The notes below the pieces were generated by a model. The model was given only the letters and a program-made list of their open reading frames with translations. It ran no database searches and was not told where the DNA came from. From NCBI RefSeq assembly GCF_018143015.1, contig NC_054743.1:64323244-64387243 (forward strand): a stretch of 64,000 nucleotides of DNA. Reading direction: 5' to 3'. Position numbers and translations under genes: made by a program. Shown here piece by piece: positions 55,478-64,000 of the stretch (position 1 is its first letter; each line of letters starts with the position of its first letter). Origin of the DNA: Lytechinus variegatus (Eukaryota; Echinodermata; Echinoidea; Temnopleuroida; Toxopneustidae).

Positions 55478-56180
55478 AGTTTGTCAGCTTATCCCAGTTT
55501 GACTGGATTCCTATATGACCCAGTGGCTAGTGCTGCAGTCACAATAAAGAAACCGATTTCAGACTATTCAATTTCTTTACGTAACGTCGAATGACGGAAC
55601 ATCGGTCGGTTTGAATTCGGTCTCGGTCGTGTGGCTGCAGCAATTACAGGCATGACAGGAGGCAGTTTCAAAAAGTCTTGCAATCAAACGCAACTCCAAA
55701 ACTCACTCGCAACTCCAAAACTCACTCGCAACTTGGATTTCAACCAATCAAAAACGCGCATTTGTGACATGCGCTTGACTTTTTTTAGTTGCGATGAATA
55801 CAACTCTTCATGCAAAGGCCTACAGATGAGAATCCTGAAAAGATACAGGGGAAGACTCTTTCACAAAAATATTGATATTGTATGAAGGTCGAGGGATGTT
55901 TGAGCGTCGCCAGCGGTTGGTATTGGACATGTGGTCTGTCTGTCTGCACGAACAAAGAAATCAGTTAATGAAATATCGATTATGAATCAACCTCAAGTAC
56001 GAATCCGGACACCTTACGAGTCATATAGCATGTATAGGCAAGATCAAAGGCGACAACTGGCCTCATTTTATTTGTGATTGGTTAGAGTCCCTGATCTCCC
56101 CAGATCAGTGGGTGTCGCCCCGACCCCCATTGGCTGAGAGCTATCTACAAACCGTTGATGGTCAGAGCCATAGCAACGGG
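55478..56180. other. A5 upstream region
   Basis: ATTGG boxes at about 56077 and 56129 could act as CCAAT elements. CCATAGCAAC at 56168-56177 is a half RFX-like site. A block AACTCCAAAACTCACTCGCA is directly repeated at about 55692-55730. No gene. Confidence 0.45.
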
Positions 56181-56187
56181 AGAACTG

Positions 56188-56194
56188 TATAAAA
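56188..56194 (+). promoter_or_regulatory. TATA box of alpha-tubulin A5
   Basis: TATAAAA, about 30 bases before the predicted start of transcription near 56218 and about 150 bases before the ATG. Confidence 0.75.
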
Positions 56195-56239
56195 CGAGCA
56201 TCGCCTTCAGTGAGTGGACATACTTTCATCTTTTGCTGT

Positions 56240-56255
56240 AGACACATCGCACGTC
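56240..56255 (+). promoter_or_regulatory. Shared alpha-tubulin leader element (A5)
   Basis: AGACACATCGCACGTC, identical to A2 and A3 despite the opposite gene orientation. It lies 46 bases after the TATA box and 82 bases before the ATG, inside the predicted 5' UTR. Confidence 0.7.
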
Positions 56256-56336
56256 GAAGGCATCTTGTGAATTTCGGACATCACTGTCAACAATTTTTAA
56301 TTTTTCCTGAACACTTAATAACTCAAGAACCTCAAT

Positions 56337-60064
<3,728 letters not shown>

Positions 60065-60325
60065 CTTGCTGTTGAACCCTAAATCATGGATTTGGTTTGA
60101 GCAATTTATCGTTTTCATCTAAAACAGTATCTACCTAATTCCCATGTGGGAGGGAAAATATGATTCCCATTGTAGTATTTGAAATACATATCTCTTGGCA
60201 AAAAGGACACCTGACATCAAATTTGAGCAAGTCGTTTCTTTGTGTTCGAAGTGTGCGAGTGAAATGCAGTGACTGATGCAGGACTGTTCTATATCAGTGT
60301 GACACCAGTTTGATTTGTTCGACTA
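60065..60325 (+). other. A5 3' flank / 3' UTR
   Basis: No canonical AATAAA was seen before the GAT microsatellite; the first is at about 60452 within it. Confidence 0.5.
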
Positions 60326-60660
60326 TTGTGATGATGATGTTTAATGATGATGATGATGATGAAGATGATGATGTTAGTGATGATGATGATGATAGTGATG
60401 ATGATGATGGTGGTGATGATGATGATGGTGATGATGACGATGGTGATGTTAATAAAGGGGATGACCCCGATTATAATGATTATAATGACGGTACTGAAGG
60501 ATGATAGTAATGATAATGATGATGGTGGTGGTGGTGACGAAAATAGATAATGGTGATGATGAAATTGGCAAAAATGGTAATGACGCGACGATGATGATAA
60601 TGATGATGATTATGAAAATGGCGATAATGGTAACGACGATGACGATGATGATATGATTTA
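60326..60660. repeat. (GAT)n microsatellite
   Basis: Interrupted GAT/GGT triplets over about 335 bases. Asp-rich and Met-rich frames here are artefacts. Confidence 0.85.
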
Positions 60661-62160
60661 TGACGAGTGGTAGGGGAAATAAATTGTTGGTTATGCATCA
60701 GGTGATGGCAATTATCAAGTTACCTGGATGACGATGTTGGCGTTTTTAAATATCCTTATCAGTGTTTTTTTGCTCCGCGATACATAACAGATTCAAGAAC
60801 ATAAAAAATGTATTGTCAAACGCCATGCATTTCAAAGAGCAACCACGAAGTCTTTGTCGACACTTGGTAAATCAAAACAGCAGTTTCGTTCTGTAATCCT
60901 GACAAACGGCATATTTGCGATTTTTCGTCACCTCTGAAACGTAGGACGAAACTGCTTTTCCAATTCGCCAATTTTCAACAAACATCGCCCATCTGTCCAT
61001 TGTCATTTGATGTGCATTTTCAATATGTTTACTCTGTTATTGGATTCGTTCTGCGTCGCGGTTAAAGAAAAAAAATCCCTAATTATCATAAGGACGACCT
61101 GCAAAATACCATTGTGTATAATATGCCTATGTTGAAACTACAATGGACACGGTCATGACGGTGGGCTGAACGAACAATTCATCGTGTTTGTAGAGAAATG
61201 TCCACCTTATACCTACCTTGAAATCTCATTTTGATAATACATTATATAGGCAAAAAGAGATTGGAAGCGGGGTTAGATAACATCAACAAAAAGATTACTT
61301 TTTGTCATAAGAAATAACGAGAGAAAGTGGTGACATTAACGGAGAGAAAGAGCGGGGAAAAATCTTAGGTTACATAGGAGAAGGTAAGGATGGGAAGAGG
61401 ATACTGAAAGCCAAAGGCGGGGGAAATAGAGGAAAAGAAGGTAGAGAGAGATAGATTGATAGTAAGAAAGGTGGAGAGAGATAGATTGATAGTAAGAAAG
61501 AGGGTATAGATAATTCACTGTTAGAAAATTTATCCTTAAAATAAAAGAAGTTCCTGCAGCAGAGTCTCGAGAACACCTGAATCTTACCGGATTGCGTAAT
61601 CTCACAGGAAACTGGTATTTGGTGTATGGAACCGTACAACCTTTTTCCCCCTTTTTAAACAGACCCGTTCTCTCAAATTGCAGAAAAATTCCTTTACAGA
61701 ATGATTCTGTTATAGCTTTCTGCAAAATCTTCTTTATTCTGAAAAATCATGTTTTTTTTACAGTGTAGATAATGAAATATAGAGAGAAGGCATAGAATAT
61801 CAAATTGATGATGGGGATTGGGTGAGCGACGGGCTTGTCACACCTACAAGTTTTGACCCGTATTTTCGTGTTATACCTACACAGTTATGTCAGTCAGTTA
61901 TTAATAATCGTGTTTCTGGGAATCCTAAAATCCTTGATACCAATAAATGCAATTTGGGAAAAACACAAAATTATTTTTTTATCATTATGAAAGAATTCTT
62001 ACTAAAATACCATTTCTTGACATCAAGAAGTAGAATTATTTGATCAAAATATGTGTCCTACGTGCGACGACATACTTAAAATGAGAGATTGTCACTTTAT
62101 AAATGAGGGTGCCGGGGGGAGTCAAACAGAGATATTGTCGAGGATAACTGACTGAGATCA
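60661..62160. other. Intergenic DNA
   Basis: A small inverted pair (AACAGCAGTTTCGTTCT at 60879, GACGAAACTGCTTTT at 60944) and a tandem 36-base repeat near 61440-61505 (GTAGAGAGAGATAGATTGAT, GGTGGAGAGAGATAGATTGA) were seen. No gene recognised. Confidence 0.45.
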
Positions 62161-62169
62161 TCCCGTGTT

Positions 62170-62620
62170 TACACATTGACTCGGCTCGGGTGTTGAATCC
62201 GCGAGCCGGGTTGAACACTGCGAAGAAGGGATCAGAGATCGCGTTTATACGTACATATAAAAAGGCGAGTTCAACACGGCTCGCGGATCTCGAACGGAAG
62301 AAGAATTATGACGTCGCAAATTAAACGCGGGAAATTCACCGCCGGAATCGAATCTTGTCCGTGCGAACAACAACAATGCCAAAAGTGAAAGCGCGCGCAG
62401 TGACCTGGTTAAGAGAGTTCGACACGGCTTTCTGTTTACACACGAAAAAATTGCTGAGTCTGACTCGGCTCGCGGGTTGAAACCTACGATTTTGGCGGAT
62501 GAAAAAAGCCGTGTTCGACACGGCTCGCGGATCACACTGATCGCGTTTACACAGCATAACATTGCCGTGTTGAGCACGGCTCGCGTGTCGAACCCCCGAG
62601 CCGTGTCACTGTCATCAGCA
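62170..62620. repeat. GC-rich inverted array of ACACGGCTCGCGG words
   Basis: TTCAACACGGCTCGCGGATC, TTCGACACGGCTCGCGGATC and their reverse complements (CCGCGAGCCGGGTTGAACAC, CCCGAGCCGTG) recur at least six times over 450 bases. TTTACAC/GTTTAC spacers such as GATCGCGTTTACACAGC separate them. The base composition is clearly more GC-rich than its surroundings. It is probably a non-autonomous element. Confidence 0.7.
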
Positions 62621-64000
62621 TGATTAGTATTTGGCGACGACTTTAACATGTTTAACGTGAATCGAACGTTTGAATCGGTTCCCCCATTATCTCCGCAAAA
62701 AAACATTTCATGAACAGATTATTCTCACATACATTTATTTTGCAGCTAAACCAATCATGCTAAGGAAAACGACTGGTGATACGTCATTCAAAGATTTGTT
62801 TTTTCTTCCAATATTTCTGACTCCGAATTCAAGTAGAAAGACATCTCCCCTTGCTTTCTTTAATACTATATATCTCACTCGTTCCTCCTCCCACCCACCT
62901 AAGCCTCCTTCCCTCTTCATGCTCTTTTCGTTTTTTTCCATTCTATTTCTCTCTCTTTTTTTTCTTCTCCTCTCATCTCGATATCCCTAGTTTCTCCCCC
63001 CCCCCCTCTCTCTCTCTCTCCCTCCCCCTCTACCCCCCCCCCCCCCCTCTCTCTCTCTCTCCCTTCCTCCCTCTCTGTCTACCTCACTTTTTTTCTCGTT
63101 TTCCTTTTGATATAGCTCATATTGATACAAACATATACAGAAGTCACGCGACTCATGCTGGTTTGGTTGTCATATTGTTGTTGCGAGAGGGTGTCAAAAT
63201 CGTTCATGTACACAAACGATAAAGGAAAGTTCTCAAGGTTTATTTAGTTCCTTCATTATACACGAAACATTAACAATTCAAGGTTTAGCATTCAGAATAA
63301 AAGGATAAAATTTAAAGTGGCGATTACCATGCGAGAAACCTATAATGACTTCATACTAACTTACACATAATTCTCAAACGGCCGTGATCCTGAATAGAGT
63401 AGCCGGGGGGGGGGGCGCTCGCACATAATGGCAGTATGGGTATATGAAACCATTAAGAGCCTCTTTTCATGCCTTTGCCACCCGTTAACCCGTTCTCCCC
63501 CGTTCTTTAACTCCTCATTTCAGGAGTCAGTTCCCAAGCACCCATACTTTTTGCCCAGGGCCACCTAACACACCTAACTTCGCAACTTCCGTTCTTAAGG
63601 GTATGGTTTCAGAGTTTGAGGCCACACACCCCATCCTTTCCAAATTCAAGTGCCCCCCCCCCCCCCGCAAGATTGGCCCACTAGTCAAAAGGGAAGTTAC
63701 GTCAAAGAGGGGGGGGGGGTTCCCGAGAATGATAAATACTTAATCATGTTAATGGAATAAAACCAAATGGAACATCCGTTCTTTGCATGCGACAAGGATA
63801 CCCGGCAACGATACTGTTCTCTATCTCCTGCACCCGGAGGGGGGGGGGGGCACTTCCATTCACGAGTGGATAGCATGCGCGACCATGGGCATGATGGGCT
63901 CTCGAAAAGCACCCTAAACACGTAATTTCCATATTCTGGAAATGCACCCCTTAACAAGTATTGGCGTGTGAAACCCTACCCTTAACAAGTATTGGAAACA
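62621..64000. other. Right-edge intergenic DNA
   Basis: This holds CT/C-rich low-complexity tracts at 62998-63080, G and C runs at 63406-63416, 63652-63667, 63710-63719 and 63838-63850, and a short direct repeat CCTTAACAAGTATTGG at 63952 and 63980 near the end. No gene recognised. Confidence 0.5.
63000..63080. repeat. CT/C-rich microsatellite
   Basis: Two (CT)n tracts separated by C runs. Confidence 0.8.

Overview
The window is eukaryotic nuclear DNA. The compact-exon, intron-containing alpha-tubulin genes, the AT-rich non-coding sequence full of short DNA transposons, tRNA-derived SINEs and CAT/GAT microsatellites, and the animal-type gene architecture point to a marine invertebrate deuterostome. 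An echinoderm, probably a sea urchin, is my best guess, but it is inferred from style and not proven by any diagnostic gene.

The core of the window is a cluster of five alpha-tubulin genes. Four lie in tandem on the minus strand (A1 4572-14614, A2 30682-35068, A3 39006-42133, A4 49441-53711). The fifth (A5 56337-60064) is on the plus strand, head to head with A4. All five appear intact (450-453 residues). Each has an exon 1 whose only coding part is the ATG, then a 223-nt exon 2 beginning at Arg2. A1 is divergent: it keeps an intron after codon 125 that A2-A5 lack, it has Thr in place of the acetylated Lys40, and it has a 7.6 kb first intron. A2-A5 are nearly uniform in coding sequence but have unrelated introns. 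A2-A5 share a short element in their 5' leaders.

Other genes are few. There is the first exon of an unidentified minus-strand gene at the left edge (encoding MTTEQ...), and a single-exon rhodopsin-like GPCR (22292-23266, minus) between A1 and A2. Two LINE reverse-transcriptase remnants occur, at 44516-45859 (plus, 447 codons open) and 19055-19525 (minus, C-terminal piece).

The rest is a dense layer of non-autonomous elements. These include two nested hAT-like elements with perfect 8-bp target duplications (918-2799 containing 1336-2691), further hAT-like MITEs at 18104-18240 and 37781-38067, and a PIF/Harbinger-like MITE directly behind A2. There are several other inverted-repeat MITE families, tRNA-derived SINEs, palindromic minisatellite-like arrays (28246-28580, 62170-62620), a 107-129-bp tandem array (8510-9345), a 0.54-kb tandem duplication (47341-48418) and many microsatellites. 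No rRNA gene, functional tRNA, CRISPR array or clear retrovirus-like element was seen.
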